Origin: an uncultured Prevotellaceae bacterium
GTDB lineage: Bacteria > Bacteroidota > Bacteroidia > Bacteroidales > Bacteroidaceae
NCBI GenBank assembly: GCA_900557555.1
Contig: USTH01000018.1
Location: 1-29,731 of the forward strand
Length of the DNA stretch: 29,731 nucleotides
Reading direction: 5' to 3'
Below are positions 15,095-23,179 of the stretch, piece after piece (the stretch's first letter is position 1; the number at the start of each line of letters is the position of its first letter). The notes beneath the pieces are model-generated. The model was not told the DNA's origin. It made no database searches and saw only the letters and a list, made by a program, of their open reading frames with translations. Made by a program: the position numbers and the translations under genes.

Positions 15095-17296
15095 TTATTT
15101 CAGATTGCTCATGAAGAAATCGGTTATACGCTTAAACAGATGCTGACGTGTGTTGCCGCCATAGATGCTGTGGTTGCGGTTGGTATAGAGCTGCATTTCA
15201 AACTGCTTGTCAGCCTGCACCAACGCTTCGGTGTATTCATAGGTGTTGCGCACATGCACGTTGTCGTCTGCCAGTCCGTGGCAAATCAGCAGATTGCCAT
15301 GAAGTTTGGAGACACGGGCTATGCAGTCGTCGTCGTAACCTGAATTTTCTTGAGGCGTGCGCATATACCGCTCTGTATATACAGTGTCGTAATAGCGCCA
15401 GCTTGTAGGAGGGGCTACCGCCACCCCGCATCTGAACACTCCCCTGCCTTCGCTCATGCTCATGATGGTATTGAAACCACCGAAGCTCCAGCCCCAAATG
15501 GCGATGCGCTCCTTGTCAACATAAGGCTGGTTGCCGAGCCAGATGGCGGCCTCGACCTGGTCGTGAGACTCAAGCTGTCCGAGGTGCAGATAGGTGCATT
15601 TCTCAAAGTCTGCACCGCGACCGCCAGTGCCGCGACCGTCAACAGTGACGCAGATAAAGCCCTGACTGCACAGATATGCCTCATAGGAGCCGCCTGCCCC
15701 GTTGGAACCTGCCCCCCAGGAGTCTTGCACCGATTGCGAACCAGGACCGGAATACTGATGCATTATGACGGGGTACTTCTTAGAGGGGTCAAAGTTGGCT
15801 GGTTTCATCATCCAGCCATTAAGCTCGATGCCATCAGCGGTCTTGAGCGTAAACATTTCCTTTACAGGCATGTTATACTTCGCTACACGTTCACGCAGTT
15901 TGGAATTGTCGATGAGGGTCTTGAGCACTTTGCCGGTGTTGTCGCGCAAGGTGGTGACCTGTGGGGTGGTCATGTTGGAATATACGTTGATGAAGTATTT
16001 CATCGAGGTGCTGAACGTTGCGGAGTTGCTGCCCAACTCTGTAGACAACTTGCGGGTCTTGCCTTTCAGGTCGGTGGCATAGACGGCAGTGCGCGTAGCG
16101 TTGCCGTCCTTGGCACTGTAGTAGAATGTTTGGGTCTTGGGCTCGTAGCCATAGAAATCGCCCACCTCACACGGTTGGTCGGTAATTTGCCTGAGCATCT
16201 GGCCTGTGGACGAATACCAGTAGAGCTGGCGCTGTCCGGACCTGTCGCTCTGTAGTACGAAGTTATCTCCGTAGAACTTCAGCTGCAGATAGGCTTCTTC
16301 TTTGATGTATCGTTCGTCTTTTTCGGAGAATATCTGTTTGCATACCGTTGAGCGCACATCACCCATATAGATGTTCATCTGGTTCTGATGACGGTTAAGG
16401 GTCACTATTGCCAGCCTGTCGGGTGTGTCGGTGAACTTGATGCGCGGAATGTAGCCATCGCTGTCGAGCGGCAATGCCATCTGGCGAGTCACGTGGCTCT
16501 TGATGTCGTACGAGAGTACATTGACCTTGGAGTTTCGTTGTCCAGCAATGGGATATTTGTAACTGTAGTCATGAGGATAATCAGCATTGCCTTTGTGTTC
16601 GGGCGCCAACCCCTTAAACATCTGCATCTCGTAGAGAGGCACTTGGCTCTCGTCAAAACGCACCCATGCCAGCATTTTGCTGTCAGCACTGAAATCAAAG
16701 ATGCGGCTGCAGGCAAATTCCTCCTCATAGACCCAATCAGGGATGCCATTAAGCACATAGTTGAATTTTCCGTCAGTGGTTATCTGGCTCTCGCTGTTGT
16801 TGAACAGCAGCTTAACCAGAAAAAGGTTGTTGTCGCGCACAAAAGCAACCATATTGCCATCGGGCGAGAACAACGGTTCCTGCTGTGGGCCGTTCTTGGA
16901 GAGAGGCTCGAGCGTCTGGTTGTCAACCGAATAGATGTAGTACTCGGCTTTCTTTGAGCGACGGTAGATTTGCTGCGTTTTGGTCTGTATCAGGATGCGC
17001 TTTTCATCTGGCGACATGACATATCCGTCTATGCCACGCAGTTCTGCTCCGCGTGCCTTGGAAAGGTCGCAAATCACACCTGTCTCCGCCCCTGTTCGGA
17101 ACGAATAACGCACAATCTTCTTACGGTCAGGACTGATGCGGGCAAAGTTTTCGCCGTCAGCCAACGGATGTACTCCATATAGCTGTTCAGCATAGAACGC
17201 ACCACCTACGGCAGTCTTCAAATCAATGTCGACTCCTGCCAACGATGGCAGGCTTGTCACTACTGCATACACAATCGCAATAAAAATTTTTCTCAT
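15095..17296 (-). CDS. Dipeptidyl peptidase IV (S9B prolyl oligopeptidase family)
   Basis: 733 aa, normal length. Signal peptide at about 1-20. Residues about 40-470 form the beta-propeller, carrying the double-Glu motif D-W-V-Y-E-E-E-F that grips the free N-terminus of substrates. The C-terminal alpha/beta-hydrolase domain has the nucleophile S604 in G-W-S-F-G-G, D677 in G-L-A-D-D-N-V-H and H709 in R-N-H-S-I-Y-G-G. It removes X-Pro or X-Ala dipeptides from peptides in the periplasm. In oral and gut Bacteroidales this enzyme supports peptide use. It is the upstream gene of a two-gene unit with the RsmI-like methylase, which it touches. Confidence 0.93.
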   Translation of the reverse strand: MRKIFIAIVYAVVTSLPSLAGVDIDLKTAVGGAFYAEQLYGVHPLADGENFARISPDRKKIVRYSFRTGAETGVICDLSKARGAELRGIDGYVMSPDEKRILIQTKTQQIYRRSKKAEYYIYSVDNQTLEPLSKNGPQQEPLFSPDGNMVAFVRDNNLFLVKLLFNNSESQITTDGKFNYVLNGIPDWVYEEEFACSRIFDFSADSKMLAWVRFDESQVPLYEMQMFKGLAPEHKGNADYPHDYSYKYPIAGQRNSKVNVLSYDIKSHVTRQMALPLDSDGYIPRIKFTDTPDRLAIVTLNRHQNQMNIYMGDVRSTVCKQIFSEKDERYIKEEAYLQLKFYGDNFVLQSDRSGQRQLYWYSSTGQMLRQITDQPCEVGDFYGYEPKTQTFYYSAKDGNATRTAVYATDLKGKTRKLSTELGSNSATFSTSMKYFINVYSNMTTPQVTTLRDNTGKVLKTLIDNSKLRERVAKYNMPVKEMFTLKTADGIELNGWMMKPANFDPSKKYPVIMHQYSGPGSQSVQDSWGAGSNGAGGSYEAYLCSQGFICVTVDGRGTGGRGADFEKCTYLHLGQLESHDQVEAAIWLGNQPYVDKERIAIWGWSFGGFNTIMSMSEGRGVFRCGVAVAPPTSWRYYDTVYTERYMRTPQENSGYDDDCIARVSKLHGNLLICHGLADDNVHVRNTYEYTEALVQADKQFEMQLYTNRNHSIYGGNTRQHLFKRITDFFMSNLK

Positions 17297-17374
17297 GTTT
17301 ATATGTTATTTGTTTTATCTAAATCAAGTTGCACCTTTAAGAATTCTATTTCACAGAACACCTCTAAGATTAAA

Positions 17375-17556
17375 CCCAAATCGGTCATTAGGTCGTAAAT
17401 TACATCTTTTTAGTTGCTTCTTATTGCCTTTTGTTTTTTATAAGGCATCTGTTGCTTGTTTTTGGCTCAAAATAGCCCGCTATTATTCGCCAAACGACAA
17501 TCAACATCTGCACTCCTAAAAAACAAAATCCAATAAGTCCCAACGACCGAATTGGC
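17375..17556. repeat. Intergenic inverted repeat, copy B (MITE-like)
   Basis: The left end CCCAAATCGGTCATTAGGTC (17375-17394) is identical to copy A. The right end (17532-17556), read on the minus strand, is GCCAATTCGGTCGTTGGGAC followed by TTATT, which matches copy C at 22 of 23 positions over CAATTCGGTCGTTxGGACTTATT. The two ends are imperfect inverted copies about 180 bases apart, so the unit looks like a small non-coding element with terminal inverted repeats. It ends exactly at the stop codon of the nitroreductase. No gene lies in 17297-17556. Confidence 0.65.
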
Positions 17557-18192
17557 TTAAAATGCCTCGTATGTCACATTCTCCGGCTTCCACTTGTCCT
17601 TGGGCGTTTGCTCGCCCTTGGGATAGCCTATGACAATGGTGCAGAAAGGAATGATGTGTTCCGGCATATTCAGAAGTCCAGATATTGCATCGCAGCGTTT
17701 CTTGTCAGGATATGTGCCGGTCCACACTGCACCAAGCCCCATGGCATGTGCCTGCAAAAGAATGTTTTCCGTGGCAGCCGACACGTCTTGCGTCCAGAAC
17801 ATGCGCACTATATCCTCCTTCTCGTTTACCATGTTGCCACACACCACGATAGCCAGCGGGGCCTCTTTTGCCATGCCTGCATTGGGTGTCAGTTCGGCTA
17901 TCTTGTCAAGTGTGTTTCTGTCTCTGATAACCACGAAATGCCATGGCTGGGTGTTGACGGCCGTAGGTGCGGCCATGCCAGCGTGCAGGAGTTTCTCTAT
18001 CTTGGAATCCTCAACAGGCTTGTCAAGGTAAGACCTCACCGAGGTGCGTCCCATTATGCTGCCATAAACCACATCGGCAGAGTCCGCAACGGGTTTGCCC
18101 GCCGTCTCCCCACCAGACGACATTAGTCTTGCCGACACCACTACAAGAGCGACGGCCAATACTACATTCAACAATACTGAAGGTTTCATCAT
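17557..18192 (-). CDS. Membrane-anchored nitroreductase family protein
   Basis: 211 aa. Residues about 7-22 are a hydrophobic signal anchor (VLLNVVLAVALVVVSA) followed by a polar linker. Residues from about 42 are a nitroreductase fold: the FMN-binding G-R-T-S-V-R-S-Y, APTAVNTQPWHFVVI, AATENILLQAHAMGLGAVWTG and the C-terminal IGYPKGEQ-P..KW. Family knowledge: these are FMN-dependent oxidoreductases that normally take electrons from NAD(P)H in the cytosol. A signal anchor would put the domain outside the inner membrane where no NAD(P)H is available. The gene begins 11 bases after an FMN-binding/4Fe-4S membrane protein, which could feed it electrons (inference). It could instead be a lipoprotein-free anchored enzyme facing the cytosol. 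Confidence 0.88.
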   Translation of the reverse strand: MMKPSVLLNVVLAVALVVVSARLMSSGGETAGKPVADSADVVYGSIMGRTSVRSYLDKPVEDSKIEKLLHAGMAAPTAVNTQPWHFVVIRDRNTLDKIAELTPNAGMAKEAPLAIVVCGNMVNEKEDIVRMFWTQDVSAATENILLQAHAMGLGAVWTGTYPDKKRCDAISGLLNMPEHIIPFCTIVIGYPKGEQTPKDKWKPENVTYEAF

Positions 18193-18203
18193 CTGTAACT
18201 GCT

Positions 18204-19349
18204 TTATTTTGATGTCTGACTTAATCTAAACAAAGTGCCCGTTGGACACACAAAACGGCAATAGGGGCGTGCCACCACAAACGACAACGCCACAAACACG
18301 GTCGCAATGGCAATGGCCACCCACGACGCTGACTGAAAGATGAAAGCGGAGAACGGTTCATAGTCCACCCATCCACTCCACACTCCACTCCATATAAGAA
18401 GCACCAAGAAGGCCCACAACACCTGCCGGAAAATGTCCAGACGTTGCACAGTGCGTCGCTTCATAGTAAACTTGTAGTTCACTGTTCTGCCTGCCAACTG
18501 CTGCAACGAGCCCAAGGGGCACACAAAAGTGCAGTAATGGTGCTTCTTGTCAAACAGCGGATAGACAAACGCTGTGAACAGCATGACCAATCCTATTGCA
18601 GAAGTCGTCAACACTATGCCATGAGCCGCATAACCTATCATGGAGGAATATGACAGAAAGGCACCGCACCACAGGCCAAGCACGCCCACGTTGAGTATCT
18701 GCTGGCATACGAGATACCACCTCTTTCTTACAAACAAAGGCAGTACTGCCGCCATCAACACAACAACAAGTCCAAGCATGTTCTTCAACGATGCGTCAAA
18801 CGCCCCATAACGGTCTACGCTCGAACTGCCAGATGATTGCGCCAACTTGCGGTTGGCATAATCAATACCGCATTCCATGTTGCCGATGATAGCATTTGAC
18901 GAATATGTCGCCCCAGACACTGCATCAACCTGCATCTGACGCGCCTCACCAAGCGTCTTGCCTTTCCACTTGTCCAACAAGACTGACGCTCTGCCAAAAA
19001 ACTCCTTTGACTCGGCATTGTCCAGTGCCTTGACATTGACAATTCTATTGTTCTTGACGTAGATTTCAAGCGGCACCTTGCCAGCAAAGCCACTGATATC
19101 CGCTGCCAATTCTGTCGTGTTTACCACACAAGTGCCGTCTGCCATAATGCGGAGCGTGTCGGAGTCCGTTTTCCGAACTTCCTCCGCAACGCCGCCAAGA
19201 CGATACCCCAACAGCTCTCCTTGACTTACCATTGCCAATGAGAACACTACCAACAGGCAGACCACAAGGGTTGCCACCCGTTGCATTATGCCTTTACTTC
19301 TCACCTTAAATTGTGCCTTGGAGTTTCTGTTCTTCTGATTTGTTGTCAT
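18204..19349 (-). CDS. FMN-binding domain / 4Fe-4S membrane electron-transfer protein
   Basis: 381 aa. A transmembrane helix at about 23-42 is followed by a periplasmic FMN-binding domain (about 60-165) with D-A-V-S-G-A-T-Y-S-S, the covalent flavinylation motif (T near residue 147). A membrane part of about five or six helices (about 190-375) carries two short Cys motifs, CTFVCPLGS (around 272) and CRFVCPTG (near the C-terminus), as in NosR/NapH-type 4Fe-4S (Fer4_5) proteins. Such proteins move electrons across the membrane to extracytosolic acceptors. The nitroreductase 11 bases downstream is the likely partner. The ATG at 19349 lies only seven bases after the -7 box; M22 (19286) is an alternative start. 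Confidence 0.87.
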   Translation of the reverse strand: MTTNQKNRNSKAQFKVRSKGIMQRVATLVVCLLVVFSLAMVSQGELLGYRLGGVAEEVRKTDSDTLRIMADGTCVVNTTELAADISGFAGKVPLEIYVKNNRIVNVKALDNAESKEFFGRASVLLDKWKGKTLGEARQMQVDAVSGATYSSNAIIGNMECGIDYANRKLAQSSGSSSVDRYGAFDASLKNMLGLVVVLMAAVLPLFVRKRWYLVCQQILNVGVLGLWCGAFLSYSSMIGYAAHGIVLTTSAIGLVMLFTAFVYPLFDKKHHYCTFVCPLGSLQQLAGRTVNYKFTMKRRTVQRLDIFRQVLWAFLVLLIWSGVWSGWVDYEPFSAFIFQSASWVAIAIATVFVALSFVVARPYCRFVCPTGTLFRLSQTSK

Positions 19350-19356
19350 TTATATG

Positions 19357-19388
19357 CAAAATTACAGATATTCGTTTACAACGGCAAA
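19357..19388 (-). promoter_or_regulatory. Promoter of the FMN/4Fe-4S operon
   Basis: On the minus strand TTTG (plus-strand CAAA, 19385-19388), 20 bases, then TAATTTTG (plus-strand CAAAATTA, 19357-19364). Both boxes and spacing fit the Bacteroidota sigma-ABfr consensus. The ATG at 19349 is seven bases past the -7 box, implying a very short or absent leader, or use of a later start. Confidence 0.65.
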
Positions 19389-19437
19389 CGAATAATCGCC
19401 GCTTTTTGTTTTTTTTGCCGCCCGTTACATTTTTTAG

Positions 19438-19474
19438 CTCAATTCGGTCGTTAGGACTTATTGACCGATTTGAG
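19438..19474. repeat. Intergenic inverted repeat, copy C (short form)
   Basis: CTCAATTCGGTC (19438-19449) pairs with GACCGATTTGAG (19463-19474), one mismatch, around a 13-base loop. CAATTCGGTCGTTAGGACTT plus ATT (19440-19462) is nearly identical to the right end of copy B. It lies between the upstream region of the FMN operon and the end of the EF-G2 gene. Confidence 0.7.
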
Positions 19475-19562
19475 TTTAGCTCAATTTTCTTCCTACATCA
19501 TGTTTCTGTCTGCTTTTTGCCCATTTTCGATGGGAAGAAGTTCCATATTCAACGCTGTACGT

Positions 19563-19606
19563 AAAAAAAACAGCCGAAAGAATGCCTAACGGCTCTTTCG
19601 GCTGTT
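19563..19606 (-). terminator. Terminator of the EF-G2 gene
   Basis: AACAGCCGAAAGA (19569-19581) and TCTTTCGGCTGTT (19594-19606) form a perfect 13-bp stem. Read on the minus strand it is followed by a run of eight T (plus-strand A-run 19563-19570). It lies 25 bases after the stop codon of the EF-G-like gene. Confidence 0.88.
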
Positions 19607-19631
19607 TATCTTTTACGGACAGAATATACAG

Positions 19632-21779
19632 TTATGCCTCGTCCTCCTTATTGGCGGCAATGAGTTCGTCCTGTATGTTGGTCGGAACAAGCTCATAGCT
19701 TGCGAACTTCATCGTAAAGCTTGCGCGGCTACCAGTTATTGAGCTCAACGAAGTGGAATAGTTTGCCAACTCGGCCAATGGTACCTTGGCAGACAGACGC
19801 TGTATAGCTCCCTCCGATGACATACCCATGATGAGTCCCCTGCGACCTTGCAAGTCGCTCATCACATCGCCCATATAGTCGGCCGGCACAAGTATTTCAA
19901 CATCATATATTGGCTCCAAAATCTTGGGCCCGGCCTCACGGAACGCTTGACTGAAAGCATTGCGCGCCGCAAGCATAAAGCTTATTTCGTTAGAATCAAC
20001 AGGGTGCATCTTACCGTCATAGACAATCACACGCACATCGCGAGCATAGGAGCCAGTCAGAGGACCGCGCTCCATACGTTCGAGCACACCCTTCAGAATG
20101 GCCGGCATAAAGCGTGTGTCAATAGCACCGCCCACCACAGAGTTTATAAAAACCAGCTTGCCACCCCATTCGAGGTTAATTTCGTCAGTGCTGCGAGGAG
20201 TGATGCGATACTCCTGCCCACCAAAGCGATAGATGCTCGGAGCCGACATGCCCTCCGTGTATGGTTCTACAATCATGTGGACTTCACCAAACTGCCCTGC
20301 GCCACCCGACTGTTTCTTGTGGCGATAGTCCGCACGGGCGGCCTTGGTGATGGTCTCACGATAAGGTATGCGCTGAGGCATCAGCTCCACCTGAATCTTG
20401 TCGAGGTTTTCAAGACGCCATTTCAGTGTGCGAATATGGAACTCGCCCTGACCCTTTATCAGAGTCTGCCGCAATTCCTTGCTTTGCTCCACCACCCATG
20501 TCGGGTCTTCCTGCACCATGCGATATACGGCCGCCATCATCTTCTCATTGTCGCTTTCTGCAACAGGCTTGATGGCACGAATGTATTTCGGGTCTGGGAA
20601 CTTGATAAAATCAAACTTGTTGTCGCAGTTCTTGTCGTTGAGCGTGTCACCCGTCTTGACATCTTTAAGTTTTACAGCACATCCGATATCACCAGCCTCC
20701 ATCTTGTCTACTTTGAAGCGCTGGGCACCAGCACAAGCAAAGAGTTGTCCAAGACGTTCCTTGCCGCCACGATTGGCATTAGTAAGGTCCATGCCCTCCG
20801 TAACCGTACCGCTCATCACCTTGAAATACTGCACCTCACCGATATGGGGTTCCATGGCCGTCTTAAAGAAGAACAGGCTCACAGGACCATTGGCATCGGG
20901 TGCCACAGCCTCACCAGCTGTGTTTTCAACCGGTGGCATTTCATCAACAAACGGCACCACATTGCCCAAGAACTCCATCATACGGTTTACACCCATATCC
21001 TTGCCTGCACACACAAGGAACACAGGGTAGATGCCGCGCGCCACAAGACCCTTGCGGATTCCCTCGCGCATTTCGTCTTCGGTGAGCTCTTCGCTTTCGA
21101 AGAACTTCTCCATCAGGTTCTCATCATGTTCTGCAGCCGCTTCTACAAGTGCCTTGTGCATCTCAAATGCCTTGTGCATCTCACTCTCAGGGATATCCTC
21201 TATGACTGGCTTTCCGCCCTCCGGACCCCAAGAATATTTCTTCATCACAAGCACGTCGATAAACGAGTTGAATTCTGGCCCCTGATTAAGAGGGTACTGC
21301 ACGGGCACAACTTTCGGACCAAATGTAGTGCGCAACTGTTCCATAATCACATCATAGTCGAAACGCTCGTCGTCTAACTGATTGAGCAGGAATATTACCG
21401 GTTTCTGGAGTTTTTCGGTATAGCGGAAATGGTTCTGTGTGCCCACTTCCACACCGCCCTGACCAAGCATTATAACCGTGGTGTCAGTAACATTGAGCGC
21501 GGTGAGAGCCGCACCGCAAAAGTCATCAGAACCCGGACAGTCTATGAAGTTCAGTTTCTTTCCATTATACTCGGTATGAAAAACAGTGGCGAAAACGCTA
21601 TAGCCGTATTCCTGTTCTACGGGAAAATAGTCACTGGCCGTATTCTTGGCAGTTATGCGTCCGCGACGGCTGATAATGCCACTTTCGTATAATAATGACT
21701 CGGTAAGGGTTGTCTTACCCACACCGTCATTGCCCATCAGCGCAATGTTCTTGATTTCTTTTGTTTTGTAAGTTTTCAT
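19632..21779 (-). CDS. fusA2: EF-G paralogue (EF-G2 type) with altered GTPase motifs
   Basis: 715 aa from MKTYKTKEIKNIALMG (ATG 21779); the open frame extends 32 codons further up but the family starts here. G16-N-D-G-V-G-K-T23 is the P-loop. The switch II motif is D80-C-P-G-S84 where canonical EF-G has D-x-P-G-H, so the catalytic His is a Ser. The N-K-x-D base-recognition motif reads N133-Q-L-D136. Domains II to V follow (for example YRETITKAARADYRHKKQSGGAGQFGEV in domain IV and EPIYDVEILVPADYMGDVMSDLQGRRG in domain V). Known: B. thetaiotaomicron EF-G2 supports translocation without GTP hydrolysis and matters under carbon limitation and for gut colonisation; the same motif changes are seen here. 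It is monocistronic with a strong terminator. Confidence 0.9.
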   Translation of the reverse strand: MKTYKTKEIKNIALMGNDGVGKTTLTESLLYESGIISRRGRITAKNTASDYFPVEQEYGYSVFATVFHTEYNGKKLNFIDCPGSDDFCGAALTALNVTDTTVIMLGQGGVEVGTQNHFRYTEKLQKPVIFLLNQLDDERFDYDVIMEQLRTTFGPKVVPVQYPLNQGPEFNSFIDVLVMKKYSWGPEGGKPVIEDIPESEMHKAFEMHKALVEAAAEHDENLMEKFFESEELTEDEMREGIRKGLVARGIYPVFLVCAGKDMGVNRMMEFLGNVVPFVDEMPPVENTAGEAVAPDANGPVSLFFFKTAMEPHIGEVQYFKVMSGTVTEGMDLTNANRGGKERLGQLFACAGAQRFKVDKMEAGDIGCAVKLKDVKTGDTLNDKNCDNKFDFIKFPDPKYIRAIKPVAESDNEKMMAAVYRMVQEDPTWVVEQSKELRQTLIKGQGEFHIRTLKWRLENLDKIQVELMPQRIPYRETITKAARADYRHKKQSGGAGQFGEVHMIVEPYTEGMSAPSIYRFGGQEYRITPRSTDEINLEWGGKLVFINSVVGGAIDTRFMPAILKGVLERMERGPLTGSYARDVRVIVYDGKMHPVDSNEISFMLAARNAFSQAFREAGPKILEPIYDVEILVPADYMGDVMSDLQGRRGLIMGMSSEGAIQRLSAKVPLAELANYSTSLSSITGSRASFTMKFASYELVPTNIQDELIAANKEDEA

Positions 21780-21814
21780 ATCGATTATACTTAAAATAAA
21801 AATTCTTTTGCCTA

Positions 21815-21822
21815 CAAATATA
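21815..21822 (-). promoter_or_regulatory. -7-like box of the EF-G2 gene
   Basis: TATATTTG on the minus strand (plus-strand CAAATATA) fits TAnnTTTG, 35 bases before the ATG at 21779. No good TTG box at 19-21 bases upstream, which would fit a promoter that needs an activator. Confidence 0.45.
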
Positions 21823-21937
21823 TGCAAACTTTCTCTTACTACATGTTTTTTGGGTGGCAAAATCTGCTTTTTCAATAGCCCCGACTTGGAAATGTTGGCT
21901 TTTCATGTTACTTTTGTTACAAAAACAGGGGTTTACC

Positions 21938-23161
21938 ATGACAAATCAAGGCATATACATACACGTTCCATTTTGCAAGAGCCGATGTATCTATTGTGAT
22001 TTCTTCTCCACCACTTTCGGGGGCTCGATGCAGGACGATTTTGTCTCGGCCGTCAGTTGCGAAGCCAGCTACCGACAACATTATCTGGCACACACTGAGA
22101 CCGGCTCTGTCTATATCGGGGGCGGCACCCCGTCAGCCCTCAGCGAACGCAACATCGGCAGGCTGCTCTACACTGTTCAAAACCTGTTTGACATAAGCCC
22201 CGATGCAGAAATAACCGTTGAGGTAAACCCCAATGATGTCAGACCAAGCCTTATAGAGACGATGAAGAGGAACGGAGTGAACAGAATCAGTATGGGAATA
22301 CAGTCGTTTAATGACAACATGCTGAGATTTCTGCACCGCCGTCATAGTTCCCAAGAAGCAATAACGGCAATTGACTCCATTATCAGCGGTGGGATTGAAA
22401 ACATAAGCATTGATTTAATCTACGGTCTGCCAGAACAAACTGTCAATGACTGGGACAGAGATCTCAACATCGCATTCAGTTTGCCCATAAGCCATCTTTC
22501 TGCCTATTCACTGATGTTTGAGGATGGCACACGACTTAGCCGTATGCGTGACGATGGCATCATAAAGGAAGCCGATGAGGAAATTAGTCTGCAGATGTTT
22601 GGAAATTTGATGCGCAAAGCCAAGGAGGAGTCTTTCGACCATTATGAAATTTCAAATTTTTCACTGCCAGGGAAACAAGCCCGACACAACACAGGCTATT
22701 GGACAGGCATGCATTATTTGGGTCTGGGGCCTGGAGCGCACTCCTACAACGGCATCTCTCGCCAACAGAACATCTGCGACCTTAAAGCGTATGTCAAAGC
22801 CTACGGTGACACCGCAATCGACCCCTCTGGCATAATGGAGACTGAAACTCTCTCTATGGCACAAAAAAAAGAGGAGGCGTTGCTGACCTCTCTCCGAACG
22901 GCACAAGGGCTTGACCTTCATGATTATGCCCTGCGCTTTGGCCAAAAGGCACTCAATGGGTTACTTGAGCGAGCAAAACCGTTCATTAATGACGGCAGAT
23001 TGCTACCACTCAACCGTCACAACAGTAGTTTTGCAGATGCTGGTCCAACGGGAGAACCAAGCCCCAAGGCACATTCCGACACAACCGCCAACAATTATCT
23101 TGCCCTTTCCACAAAAGGGATTTTCGTGTCAGACTATATCATTACCTCGCTGTTTGAATAG
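21938..23161 (+). CDS. hemW: HemW-type radical SAM protein (coproporphyrinogen III oxidase-like)
   Basis: 407 aa from the ATG at 21938, which puts the family start GIYIHVPFC near the N-terminus. The radical-SAM cluster is C-K-S-R-C-I-Y-C-D-F (C-x3-C-x2-C), with D rather than Cys next, as in HemW and unlike true HemN. GGGTPS, NPND and GVNRISMGIQSFND follow, then the HemN C-terminal domain (GPGAHSYNG). Known: HemW proteins act as haem chaperones rather than oxidases. It is divergent from the EF-G2 gene and ends 18 bases before the convergent permease gene. Confidence 0.92.
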   Translation: MTNQGIYIHVPFCKSRCIYCDFFSTTFGGSMQDDFVSAVSCEASYRQHYLAHTETGSVYIGGGTPSALSERNIGRLLYTVQNLFDISPDAEITVEVNPNDVRPSLIETMKRNGVNRISMGIQSFNDNMLRFLHRRHSSQEAITAIDSIISGGIENISIDLIYGLPEQTVNDWDRDLNIAFSLPISHLSAYSLMFEDGTRLSRMRDDGIIKEADEEISLQMFGNLMRKAKEESFDHYEISNFSLPGKQARHNTGYWTGMHYLGLGPGAHSYNGISRQQNICDLKAYVKAYGDTAIDPSGIMETETLSMAQKKEEALLTSLRTAQGLDLHDYALRFGQKALNGLLERAKPFINDGRLLPLNRHNSSFADAGPTGEPSPKAHSDTTANNYLALSTKGIFVSDYIITSLFE

Positions 23162-23179
23162 AGCGACATATTTTTCCGT

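Noticed and set aside
15350..16255. 301-codon plus-strand frame opposite dipeptidyl peptidase IV
   Set aside because: Shadow of the peptidase gene; no recognisable domain, start or promoter.
19848..21377. 509-codon plus-strand open frame opposite the EF-G2 gene
   Set aside because: It is the antisense shadow of a well-recognised EF-G paralogue. Its protein is rich in His, Arg and Leu with no family pattern.
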